Source of the DNA: UBA877 sp034436335
GTDB taxonomy: Bacteria; Chloroflexota; Anaerolineae; Anaerolineales; Villigracilaceae
NCBI GenBank assembly: GCA_034436335.1
Contig: DAOTVO010000007.1
Coordinates: forward strand, 29,666 to 93,665
DNA length: 64,000 nucleotides
Reading direction: 5' to 3'
Position numbers and translations under genes: made by a program. Positions 9,067 through 16,897 of this stretch are shown in pieces. The first letter of the stretch is position 1; each line of letters opens with the position of its first letter. The notes below the pieces were generated by a model that saw only the letters and a program-made list of their open reading frames with translations, did not search any database and was not told the DNA's origin.

Positions 9067-12000
9067 CTATTCGGTTCTTTTTAAGGCCAGCATGGTCAAG
9101 TCATCGGAAGGTTGTAAGGTCCCCATGAATTCATCTACTTTTTCCTCCAACAAGCGCAACAAGTCATTCACACCTGAAACATTGGCGGAACGCATGGTCT
9201 CGAAAACTCTTGCATCTCCAAAGAGTTCATCTGTCGGAGAAAACGCCTCTGTGAGACCATCGGTATAAAGCAGCAAAATGTCGCCGTTTTGGAGTGTGAT
9301 GGTGCGTTCATCTACTTGAAGGCCTTCGATAATCCCCAGCGCAGCGCTGGTGCGGCGGAGGAGTTCCAGTTTGCCGGCAGAGCGGCTCAGCCACATGGGG
9401 GGATTATGGCCAGCGTTGGCAAACGTCAATTCGCCGGTGTCGAGAGAAAGCAGGGCGTAGACGGCGGTCACAAACATCCCTTCGTGGTTATCGGGGATGA
9501 TTAACTCGTTGACGCGGCGCATGACTGCCGCCGGAGAGGGATTGTCCACCACGGCGGCGCGAACCAGGGTGCGGGTCAGGGCCATGAAGAGCGCCGCGGG
9601 GATACCCTTGTCGGAAACATCGGCAATGAACAAACCAAGCCTGCGGTTCGGCAACTCGAACACATCGTAGAAGTCGCCCCCCACCTGACGCGCCGTGCGC
9701 CATACCGCCGCCAATTCCCAATTCGGGAATTGCGGCAGACTTTGCGGTAGAAACGTCTTCTGAATTTGCCGCGCCAGTTGCACTTCATGCTCCAGGCGCT
9801 CGCGGACGAGCATTTCACGCTGGAGTTGTTCGTTTTGGATGCTCAAGGCCACCTGCTGGGCTATGCTGTTGACGATTTCGATGCGCTTTTGACGGAATCT
9901 GCGGGCGGTATCCGTTTCCTCCACCAGCATCACGCCGTAGAAATCGTTCTTGATAACCAGGGGGAAGCCAAGCAGAAGGTGGTCGGCGGTTTGAATGGCG
10001 TAATATTCCTCCTGCTCGTTGCGAGCCAGAACAGGGTCCAGCCAGTCTTCAGGAACATCCTGGGTCAGAACCCCGACCGCCATGCGACCCGTCTGCATGA
10101 CAGCATCCAGCAAAGGAAAATCGGTCTCGGAAAAATTCCCTTCGTGCAAAAGCGGGCGTATCGCATCCGAGAAACCATAATCGCCAGCCGGCAAGAAGAC
10201 GCCCTCCTGCCACAGGTAAATGGCGCAGGCTTTGACGCCAACCAGGATGGGCGTGACGCGCACAATCGAATCAATGGCTTCATCGAGACTGTCTGCATTG
10301 GAGACGGTCTGCGCCACCTGCAACAGGGCCGCCGAAGCATAAGCCTGTTCCTGAGCGGCATCGTAGAGGCGGGCGTTTTCGATGGAGACGGCGGCGTAAC
10401 TGGCAAACGTGGCCGTGATGGCCTGCGCCTCGTGACCGTAGCGCCCCGGGGTGTGATGGGAAAGCATCAGCACTCCAAGCGGACGGTCACCAGAGCGAAG
10501 GGCGACGCCGATGGAGGAGTAATCGGCCGAGAAGCCGCGCGCCAGCCCCAGCGGGCAAAAGAGGTCAGTAGGTTTACGGATGAGCGGCCCCTCCGCGGCG
10601 AGGACATCCAACAAGGTGTTCACCGTTTCGGGCCAGCGCATCATGGCAGCCTGAACGTCCAGGATGTCTGCCCCGTGAATGTGCGCCGGATAGAGCGTTT
10701 CGCCGTCCAGCAGCCAGACGCCGGAGGCATCGCAGGGCAAGTTACGCTCCAGTTCGCGCAGGACGCTGTCGAGGACATCCTCCACGCTGACATCGGCGGA
10801 GAGACGCCCGGCCACCTCCCGCAGACTGTCGGCCACCTGACGCCGCCAGCGTTCGGTGCGGAACAGGTCGGCGTTGTGAATGGCAACGGCGATATTTGCG
10901 GCCAACGCCTCAAGCACGAAACGGTCTTCTTCACTGAATGCGCCCCGGCGGGTGCTTTGCAAGTCGAGGATGCCGACCGGTTTGTTATCATAGAGCAAGG
11001 GGATGGTCAATTCGGAGCGGGTATCATCGGGCGGGAAGGGCGAGGGGCGGTAACGCGGGTCTTGCTGGACATCATTAGCCAGAACCGTCTCGCCGGTCCG
11101 TGCTGCCCAGGGAATCAGCCCTTCGGCGCTGTCGAGGCTGATGGCATAGCCCTTGAGCGAGGCGCTTTTCTCGCCGCTGCCGGCCTCGTAGATGATTTGC
11201 CGCCGGTTGGGGTGAACGGTGAAAAGGTGAACATAGGAGTACCCCAGCCGCTCATGGATGAGCGCGGCTACCTTCTGGAGCAGTTCGTCCAGGTCGAGAA
11301 CGGAGGTGATGCTTTCGCTCACCGTGGCAATCATGGATAACTGTTCAATGCGGCGCTGGAGGTCGCTGTAGAGGCGGGCGCGATTGACTGCGGCGGCGAT
11401 GGCATCGGCCAGGGCGCGCAGTACCAGCAGGTCATTGGGATGGAAAGCATCCGGCTGGTCGCTTTGAATGTCGAGAACACCCAGCAGGTGAGACTCAATT
11501 TTGAGCGGCAGAACGGCCTCGGAGCGCGTCCCCGGAAGGCGGTCAATGTAACGGAAGCGCGGCTCGTCCCCGACGTCGTTCGAGATGATTTCCTCGCCGC
11601 TCTCGGCGACTGTGCCAATCAGCCCTTCGCCGGGCTTGATTCGGGTCAGGCGCGGCCGCCGCCGACCCGGCGCTCCGGCGCTGGATTGAAAGCATAGGTA
11701 AGGTTCGCCCTCTTCGAGCGTAAAGACGGCTACGTAGTAATACTTGAAGGTCTCGCGAATCAGACGGGTGACGCGGCGCGTGAGGGTTGTCAGGTCGAGG
11801 ACATTGACAAGTTGGGCGCTGACCATGCGGACAAGCGTCAATTGCTCCAAGCGCCACTGCTCGACGGCAAAACGGTGCGAGGAGAGCAAGGCCAGGGCGG
11901 TGTGGGCGGCAAAGCCCTGCAAGAGTTCGTTCTCGGCGCGAGTGAAGGGCTTTGCAGTTGGTCTCCTGACCGCCAGCACCCCCAGCAGGGTCTGTTGAGA

Positions 12001-12300
12001 ACGCAGCGGGAGCGCAATTGCCGTCGCTGATGCCTGTTGGCAGCATCCCTCGGCAGTCTCGAGGACGCGGCGCATGAGTTCATCCTCGGGCTGCGGCGGG
12101 AAGATGCGGGTCTGATTTAATCCCGGCAGTCGGAAGAGACTTTCATCCAGCCACAGGGAAGCCTCGGCATCCAGAAGCAACGAGGCGGCTTCCAGAATCA
12201 AAGTGCGCTGTTCATCCAGTTGACGGACAGCAAGCAGTTTTTCGCCCAAGGCGGCAATCTGGGACCAGGCAGAGGAAGTGGAAAAGCGCGCAGGGGTCAT
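9067..12300 (-). CDS. Multi-GAF PP2C (RsbU/SpoIIE-type) serine phosphatase
   Basis: A 1077-residue soluble sensor phosphatase, presumed to dephosphorylate the STAS antagonist encoded upstream. About five GAF-like domains run from residue 15 to 810; clear examples are GEGLIGTVAESGEEIISNDV and ILDLQSTRRGAFSEEDRFVL. After a short coiled linker (EREMLVRERLEHEVQLARQIQ) comes the PP2C domain (about 835-1075) with metal-binding GGDFYDVF near residue 875, then IADVSDKGIPAALFMA and LLLYTDGLTEA. Its ATG overlaps the stop of the kinase gene (ATGA). The ligands of the GAF domains cannot be read from sequence. Confidence 0.88.
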   Translation of the reverse strand: MTPARFSTSSAWSQIAALGEKLLAVRQLDEQRTLILEAASLLLDAEASLWLDESLFRLPGLNQTRIFPPQPEDELMRRVLETAEGCCQQASATAIALPLRSQQTLLGVLAVRRPTAKPFTRAENELLQGFAAHTALALLSSHRFAVEQWRLEQLTLVRMVSAQLVNVLDLTTLTRRVTRLIRETFKYYYVAVFTLEEGEPYLCFQSSAGAPGRRRPRLTRIKPGEGLIGTVAESGEEIISNDVGDEPRFRYIDRLPGTRSEAVLPLKIESHLLGVLDIQSDQPDAFHPNDLLVLRALADAIAAAVNRARLYSDLQRRIEQLSMIATVSESITSVLDLDELLQKVAALIHERLGYSYVHLFTVHPNRRQIIYEAGSGEKSASLKGYAISLDSAEGLIPWAARTGETVLANDVQQDPRYRPSPFPPDDTRSELTIPLLYDNKPVGILDLQSTRRGAFSEEDRFVLEALAANIAVAIHNADLFRTERWRRQVADSLREVAGRLSADVSVEDVLDSVLRELERNLPCDASGVWLLDGETLYPAHIHGADILDVQAAMMRWPETVNTLLDVLAAEGPLIRKPTDLFCPLGLARGFSADYSSIGVALRSGDRPLGVLMLSHHTPGRYGHEAQAITATFASYAAVSIENARLYDAAQEQAYASAALLQVAQTVSNADSLDEAIDSIVRVTPILVGVKACAIYLWQEGVFLPAGDYGFSDAIRPLLHEGNFSETDFPLLDAVMQTGRMAVGVLTQDVPEDWLDPVLARNEQEEYYAIQTADHLLLGFPLVIKNDFYGVMLVEETDTARRFRQKRIEIVNSIAQQVALSIQNEQLQREMLVRERLEHEVQLARQIQKTFLPQSLPQFPNWELAAVWRTARQVGGDFYDVFELPNRRLGLFIADVSDKGIPAALFMALTRTLVRAAVVDNPSPAAVMRRVNELIIPDNHEGMFVTAVYALLSLDTGELTFANAGHNPPMWLSRSAGKLELLRRTSAALGIIEGLQVDERTITLQNGDILLLYTDGLTEAFSPTDELFGDARVFETMRSANVSGVNDLLRLLEEKVDEFMGTLQPSDDLTMLALKRTE

Positions 12301-12716
12301 TTTGACTGCTTGAGGCGCTTGACGAGGGTAAGGACGTTGCCCGCTTCGCCCAAATGTTCGTAACGGACTTCATCCATGAGATGGCGCATCAAAAAGATGC
12401 CCAATCCGCCCACATGACGCTCTTCCAAGTCGGATGTCAGGTCGGGCGGCGGGACATTGAGAATGTCAAACGAGCGGCCGCGGTCGCGCAAAATCACGAT
12501 AAAAGCATCCTGAGTGCTCCCGCAGGTGCATTCGATTTGACCATCCCGAATCCCCGCATAAGCATGCTCGACGATGTTGGAGCAGGCTTCATCCACGGCC
12601 ATCTCCACCGCAGAGAGCGCCGGTTCTTTGAGACCTGCATCCGCCGCCGCCTGAACGGCGAAACGGCGCAGGGTATCGAGCTGGTCGAAGCGGGCGGGGA
12701 CAATCAGAGTACGCAT
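12297..12716 (-). CDS. RsbW-type anti-sigma factor serine kinase
   Basis: A 139-residue GHKL ATPase (HATPase_c_2). The N box is MAVDEACSNIVEHAYAG and the G box is HVGGLGIFLMRHLMDEV. Such kinases bind a sigma factor or other partner and phosphorylate the STAS antagonist. I start at ATG 12716 (MRTLIVPARFDQL) because an upstream ATG (12746) lies inside the loop of a strong hairpin (12729-12759) and would add a non-homologous tail. No sigma factor gene is visible nearby, so the target is unknown. Confidence 0.85.
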   Translation of the reverse strand: MRTLIVPARFDQLDTLRRFAVQAAADAGLKEPALSAVEMAVDEACSNIVEHAYAGIRDGQIECTCGSTQDAFIVILRDRGRSFDILNVPPPDLTSDLEERHVGGLGIFLMRHLMDEVRYEHLGEAGNVLTLVKRLKQSK

Positions 12717-12728
12717 AAGAAACAGGAT

Positions 12729-12759
12729 GGCCGTCTCTTCATCCACAACAGAGACGGCC
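12729..12759 (-). terminator. Strong hairpin between the STAS and kinase genes
   Basis: GGCCGTCTCT (12729-12738) and AGAGACGGCC (12750-12759) form a perfect 10-bp stem with an 11-nt loop. On the minus strand it is followed by ATCCTGTTTCTT, a weak U-rich tail that reaches the kinase ATG. It may be a partial terminator lowering kinase and phosphatase expression relative to the antagonist, or a processing site. Confidence 0.6.
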
Positions 12760-12789
12760 GCGATCTAATTTTCAAAAGGCAGCAGCCGT

Positions 12790-13125
12790 CTAGAAGTAGC
12801 CCACTGCGCTCGTTACGTCATCGAAAATCTTGAACAGCGGCGTAAAGCCGGTCAGTTCAAGCGCCTCCATGATTTTCTTCGGCACGCGCGCCAGGACGAC
12901 CTCGCCGCGATTGTAACGCTTGCAATTGCGCTGGGCCACCAGCAGGGCACGAAATCCGGCGCTGGACATGTAATCGAGTTCGTTGAAGTCCAGAACGATT
13001 TTGAAACGCCCTTCGCTGTTAATCTTTTCGATGGCGCTGCTCAACTCGGGCGCCGTGAAACTATCTACCTTGCCCTTCACGGTGAGCAAATCGCAATGCT
13101 TATACTGCTGAACCTTGATTTCCAT
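12790..13125 (-). CDS. STAS-domain anti-sigma factor antagonist (RsbV/SpoIIAA family)
   Basis: A 111-residue single STAS domain. The conserved loop LDYMSSAGFRALL (residues about 51-63) holds the phosphorylatable serine. It begins MEIKVQQYKHCDLLTVKGKVD. The chosen ATG follows CGGAGGCGAA, a good ribosome site. Unphosphorylated protein should sequester the RsbW-type kinase; the downstream PP2C phosphatase would reactivate it. It is separated from the kinase gene by a hairpin and has its own extended -10 promoter. Confidence 0.9.
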   Translation of the reverse strand: MEIKVQQYKHCDLLTVKGKVDSFTAPELSSAIEKINSEGRFKIVLDFNELDYMSSAGFRALLVAQRNCKRYNRGEVVLARVPKKIMEALELTGFTPLFKIFDDVTSAVGYF

Positions 13126-13157
13126 TTCGCCTCCGAATGAATCATGAAGTTGAGAGG

Positions 13158-13166
13158 ATTATATCA
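13158..13166 (-). promoter_or_regulatory. Extended -10 promoter of the STAS gene
   Basis: The minus strand reads TGATATAAT, a full extended -10 element, 32 nt before the STAS ATG. It sits just downstream of the stop of the cpaF relic. No -35 match is apparent. Confidence 0.5.
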
Positions 13167-13183
13167 TAGCCGTTCGAGCAGGA

Positions 13184-13600
13184 TTACAGCCCGGCGCCGA
13201 AAATTTCGCCGCCGAGTTTGTAGCCTACCACTTCCAGAGGCGGCGAAAAGAGCGGACGGATGCCCGTCGGGCGCACCTGCCCCAAAATCTTTCCTTGCGG
13301 CGAAACGCCCGACTGCTCGAACTTGAAGATGTCGGTCAGCGTGACCCCATCTCCTTCCATGCCAGCGACCTCAGTGATATCAGTTATCCTGCGCGTCCCG
13401 TCCGAGAGCCGCACCAATGGACAATCAAATTGATAGCCGCGGCAATCTGCTTACGGATGGCAAGCAGGGGCATATCCAGCCCGGCCATCATTGCCATCGT
13501 TTCCAGGCGCGCAATCGCGTCGCACCGGCCGTTAGCGCGGAGGGTCGTCAACGAACCGATAGCACAGGACGGGAACTGAACAGGGAATCTGCCAAGCGCT
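13184..13600 (-). pseudogene. Relic of a CpaF/TadA-type secretion ATPase (C-terminal part)
   Basis: Two reading frames join into the C-terminus of a CpaF-like pilus/secretion ATPase. The upstream part reads GSLTTLRANGRCDAIARLE and continues TMAMMAGLDMPLLAIRKQI up to AAAINLIVH. The downstream part, in another frame from about 13417, reads VRLSDGTRRITDITEVAGME and KILGQVRPTGIRPLF, ending at TAA 13184. Adding one base near 13418-13420 would restore the frame. No Walker A part is present; upstream of 13600 similarity fades. The 77-codon open frame here is therefore not an independent gene. Confidence 0.8.
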
Positions 13601-13742
13601 GTCCACGAGAGTCTTCAAATAGAATTGTTTTACACAGCGTTAACAATTTTTCCGGAGCCGTTAATCCCGTTTTGGTAATACAATAAAGTCAAAGCGCGCT
13701 TTCAGTTTGGCGAGCAACCATCCTATTTCTGGACGATAAACA

Positions 13743-15257
13743 ATGCAAAGAATAGCAGCCATTGACACCGGCTCAAATGCCATCCGCCTGGCAGTGGCCG
13801 AACTTGACGACAATTGGCGGGTGCGCCTCCTGGAAAGCATTCGCTTCCCAATCCGCCTGGGATATGACGTTTTCAACACACAGCGCCTGAGCGAAAGCAC
13901 CATCGAACAAGTAGTTGACGCCTTCCTTCAGTTTCGCCGCATCGCGGATGACTTTGGCGTTACTAAAATTCGGGCTGTGGGCACTTCGGCAATGCGCGAG
14001 GCGCAAAATCGCTACGTTCTCATTGAGCGCGTCTTTCAGACAAGCAACATTCAACTAGAGGTCATCAGCGGGGAAGAAGAAGCACGGCTTATTCACCTAG
14101 CAGCGGTAGATGCGCTCAACTTAAAGAACGAGCGGGCTTTGCTGATAGATATAGGCGGCGGGAGTGTGGAGGTAATTTTATCGAAGGGAAGGAATATCCT
14201 TTCGCTGGCAAGTTATCCGATTGGGACGGTCAGGCTGTTGCAAAAGTTAAACGGAGGCGCGCAATCTGAATCTCCGCATACCTTCAGTCTTTTGGTGCGC
14301 GAGTTCATCGAGGCACATCGTTCACGTCTCGAGCGGCAGATTGCCGGCGATAAAGTGGAGATTGGGATTGGAACAGGAGGAAATGTTGAAGAAATAGGCA
14401 AACTGCGCCAGCGATTATTCCAGGAGGAGAGCGATCAAATTATTACAACGAACGATTTGGCAAAATTGATTGACTTGCTAGGCCAAATGAGCGTACAGGA
14501 ACGCATGCGCAAATGGGATTTGCGCCCCGACCGGGCAGATGTTATCTTTCCGGCAGTGGTGGTGCTTCATACAATCGCTCAAGCAGCAAGGGTAAACGCC
14601 ATTCTCGTTCCAAACATTGGGTTAAAGAACGGCGTTTTGTTGGATATGGCCGAACAGATGGAGAGGAAAGGATACGTGCCGCGCCGCGATCAGGTATGGG
14701 AGTCGGCTATCCGGATTGGGCAAAAGTATCAATTCGATTTCAAGCATGCTTCGTATGTCTCAAACCTGGCAGGGCGTCTCTACGAGCGGATGCAAAAGTG
14801 CCATCACATGGGCAGTGAAGAACGAATCATCCTGGAAATTGGCACGCTCTTACATGATATCGGGCATTTCATCAACACGGTTGACCACGACAGACACGGC
14901 TACTACCTGCTTCGCGCCAATCACATCATCGGCTTCAGTCCTCGTTTACAGGAAATGGTAGCCTGCATGGTGCTATACCATCGGAAGTCGCTGCCTTTTG
15001 AAGACGAAATGGAACACCATGAACTATCACCCGAAGACAAGTTGATTGTCACCAAGTTATGCGCTTTCATGCGCCTGGCCGACGCGTTGGACGCCAGTCG
15101 GATGCAAAAGGTGCTCGACATCAAACTGACAGAAGAGAAATCCGGCTGGAAAATCCACCTGATTGGGAACGACGACCTGACGTTGGAAAAATGGGCGCTC
15201 CTCAAACGACAGACACTATTCCGGGAAGTGTTCGGTATGTCCCTGGAAGTCGAATGA
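13743..15257 (+). CDS. ppx: Exopolyphosphatase (Ppx/GppA family) with HD domain
   Basis: A 504-residue enzyme that hydrolyses polyphosphate (or pppGpp). The N-terminal ASKHA fold shows AAIDTGSNAIRLAVAEL, ISGEEEARLIHLAAV and LLIDIGGGSVEVIL. The C-terminal HD-like domain (about 315-500) contains LHDIGHFINTVDHDRHGYYL. It opens a plus-strand cluster of polyphosphate genes. Ppx and GppA cannot be distinguished by sequence alone, but the ppk1 gene 1.6 kb downstream favours polyphosphate as substrate. Confidence 0.9.
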   Translation: MQRIAAIDTGSNAIRLAVAELDDNWRVRLLESIRFPIRLGYDVFNTQRLSESTIEQVVDAFLQFRRIADDFGVTKIRAVGTSAMREAQNRYVLIERVFQTSNIQLEVISGEEEARLIHLAAVDALNLKNERALLIDIGGGSVEVILSKGRNILSLASYPIGTVRLLQKLNGGAQSESPHTFSLLVREFIEAHRSRLERQIAGDKVEIGIGTGGNVEEIGKLRQRLFQEESDQIITTNDLAKLIDLLGQMSVQERMRKWDLRPDRADVIFPAVVVLHTIAQAARVNAILVPNIGLKNGVLLDMAEQMERKGYVPRRDQVWESAIRIGQKYQFDFKHASYVSNLAGRLYERMQKCHHMGSEERIILEIGTLLHDIGHFINTVDHDRHGYYLLRANHIIGFSPRLQEMVACMVLYHRKSLPFEDEMEHHELSPEDKLIVTKLCAFMRLADALDASRMQKVLDIKLTEEKSGWKIHLIGNDDLTLEKWALLKRQTLFREVFGMSLEVE

Positions 15258-15282
15258 TTTTATTGAAACGAGAAGATACTCG

Positions 15283-16233
15283 ATGAGCGCGTTTGACGTC
15301 AAACTCCTCTCTACTGCGCTGAGAGAACGGTGGCAGAACTATCAGACGCGTTTGAAAGCGTGCATGGAGGAGATGGGAAGCGAGTCGATCCACGAATTTC
15401 GCGTGGCGACGCGGCGGCTTTTCTCGATTGTCGAACTGATACGCGCAATCTGCCCGGGACGTGACCTGCAAAATATGCAGCGGGAACTGCGCAATCAACT
15501 CAACGACCTGGACAAAATATCCGATGTCCAAATGATGATGGCGAAAATTGAGGAGGTTGTCCAGCAACAGCCGGAGGCCTTGCCTTTTCTGCGTCACCTG
15601 CAAAGGCGCGAAAAGCGCCTTCTGACCAAAGCCGCCAAATACCTGAAATCCCTGGATGAACAGAGATTGAACAAACAAGCGCGCCTGATTCAAAAACTCC
15701 AGGAAAGCGAGATTCCCGTCCGCAAAAATCTACACACTGCGCTGATTAAAGCCCTCGATGCCGCTTTTAGCGCTGCTTTAGAGCGTTATCGCGCCATCGT
15801 CCCAGAGCGCACAACAACCATCCACCGGCTACGTATTGCATTCAGAAAATTCCGCTACATGGTCGAGATAGTCCACCCGGCCTTGCGCGGCTACCGAATA
15901 GAAACTTTAGGCATCATGCGTGAGTACCAGCGCAAAATGGGAAATATTCAAGACGTGGAGACGCTATTAAATTATCTCGAAAAATACGCCAAAAGTCATA
16001 AGCGCTTTGAGGGCGCTTCTTTGCTTGCGTATTACCGCGAAGCATGCGCCCAGGCAGTCCTTGATTTCCATGCCCACAAGGAAAACATCTATCGTTTTTG
16101 GCGTTCTACTCGCAGGACGCCCTTCCCCTGGACATCCAAACGCCGCACCGCCGCCAACACATCCCCCCATTCTTTTATCCAAGAAGAGCAAACAACTGCA
16201 ACCCAGAATGCTTCCCAGGAGCAGGAACAATGA
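15283..16233 (+). CDS. CHAD domain protein, predicted polyphosphate binder
   Basis: A 316-residue helical protein rich in Lys, Arg and His. CHAD hallmarks include ESIHEFRVATRRLFSIVELI near residues 31-50 and TTIHRLRIAFRKFRYMVEIV near 183-202, the two conserved H-x-x-R-x-x-x-R-x-x motifs. CHAD proteins are known to bind inorganic polyphosphate granules. The last 40 residues are Gln/Thr-rich and unlike the domain. Its stop overlaps the sixA start (ATGA), and ppx lies 25 nt upstream. Confidence 0.9.
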   Translation: MSAFDVKLLSTALRERWQNYQTRLKACMEEMGSESIHEFRVATRRLFSIVELIRAICPGRDLQNMQRELRNQLNDLDKISDVQMMMAKIEEVVQQQPEALPFLRHLQRREKRLLTKAAKYLKSLDEQRLNKQARLIQKLQESEIPVRKNLHTALIKALDAAFSAALERYRAIVPERTTTIHRLRIAFRKFRYMVEIVHPALRGYRIETLGIMREYQRKMGNIQDVETLLNYLEKYAKSHKRFEGASLLAYYREACAQAVLDFHAHKENIYRFWRSTRRTPFPWTSKRRTAANTSPHSFIQEEQTTATQNASQEQEQ

Positions 16234-16721
16234 AACTATATTTACTTCGTCACGCCGAAGCCGCTGCCCGTAACCCCAAACGCTATCCAGATGATAGTCT
16301 GCGACCATTGACCGAAAAAGGCTATAAACAATTGGAGCAGGTCAGTCGTTTCCTGTCCAGGCAACGACTGACTGTTGACCTCATCTTTTCCAGTCCCTTC
16401 TTGCGAACACTTGAAACCGCCCAATTCATTCGAAAATCGCTGGAACTCAAAAAAGACAAATTAATCGTCTCTGAAAACCTTGCTCCTTTAGGAAACCGGC
16501 AGGAACTGATAACAGAAATCAAGGCCAGACAGTCCTTGCAAAACATCCTGCTGGTTTACCATGAACCAGACCTCAGTCTGCTGATTTCTTTGTTGGTGAC
16601 AGGCGACCCCTATCTCTTCAGCTGCCGGATGAAAAAAGCCAGTCTGTGCTGCCTGTCTGTGGATAATCTGCTCCCAGAAAAATGCGCTACGCTTGAATGG
16701 CTGTGGCACCCCGGTTTTTAG
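16230..16721 (+). CDS. sixA: SixA-type phosphohistidine phosphatase
   Basis: A 163-residue histidine-phosphatase-superfamily protein starting MKLYLLRHAEAAARNPKRYP, with the catalytic RHA at residues 7-9, then SSPFLRTLETAQFI and a late VYHEPDLSLLI histidine. The ATG at 16230 is chosen because it overlaps the CHAD stop, has GGAGCAGGAACA in front and begins exactly at the family N-terminus. The in-frame upstream extension lies inside the CHAD gene. The substrate (HPt phosphohistidine or another phosphoester) is uncertain; the location suggests a role in phosphate or polyphosphate metabolism. Confidence 0.87.
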   Translation: MKLYLLRHAEAAARNPKRYPDDSLRPLTEKGYKQLEQVSRFLSRQRLTVDLIFSSPFLRTLETAQFIRKSLELKKDKLIVSENLAPLGNRQELITEIKARQSLQNILLVYHEPDLSLLISLLVTGDPYLFSCRMKKASLCCLSVDNLLPEKCATLEWLWHPGF

Positions 16722-16897
16722 AAATTGAAGGTACTTGGGTGCATAAATAATTTTCTCCCCGCTCAAGCCAATTTTCGGCGAAATTTTGACCGGTCTCTCC
16801 TACAAGAACGGTTGAAATGGCCGAGAATGAGATTGAATTTAGGATCGCATCTTCAAAAGGCCGATTTATACACCAAACCCCTTTGAAGGAATAGGCG

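Noticed and set aside
13184..13417. Independent 77-residue gene
   Set aside because: It matches the very C-terminus of CpaF and continues upstream in another frame, so it is part of a pseudogene.
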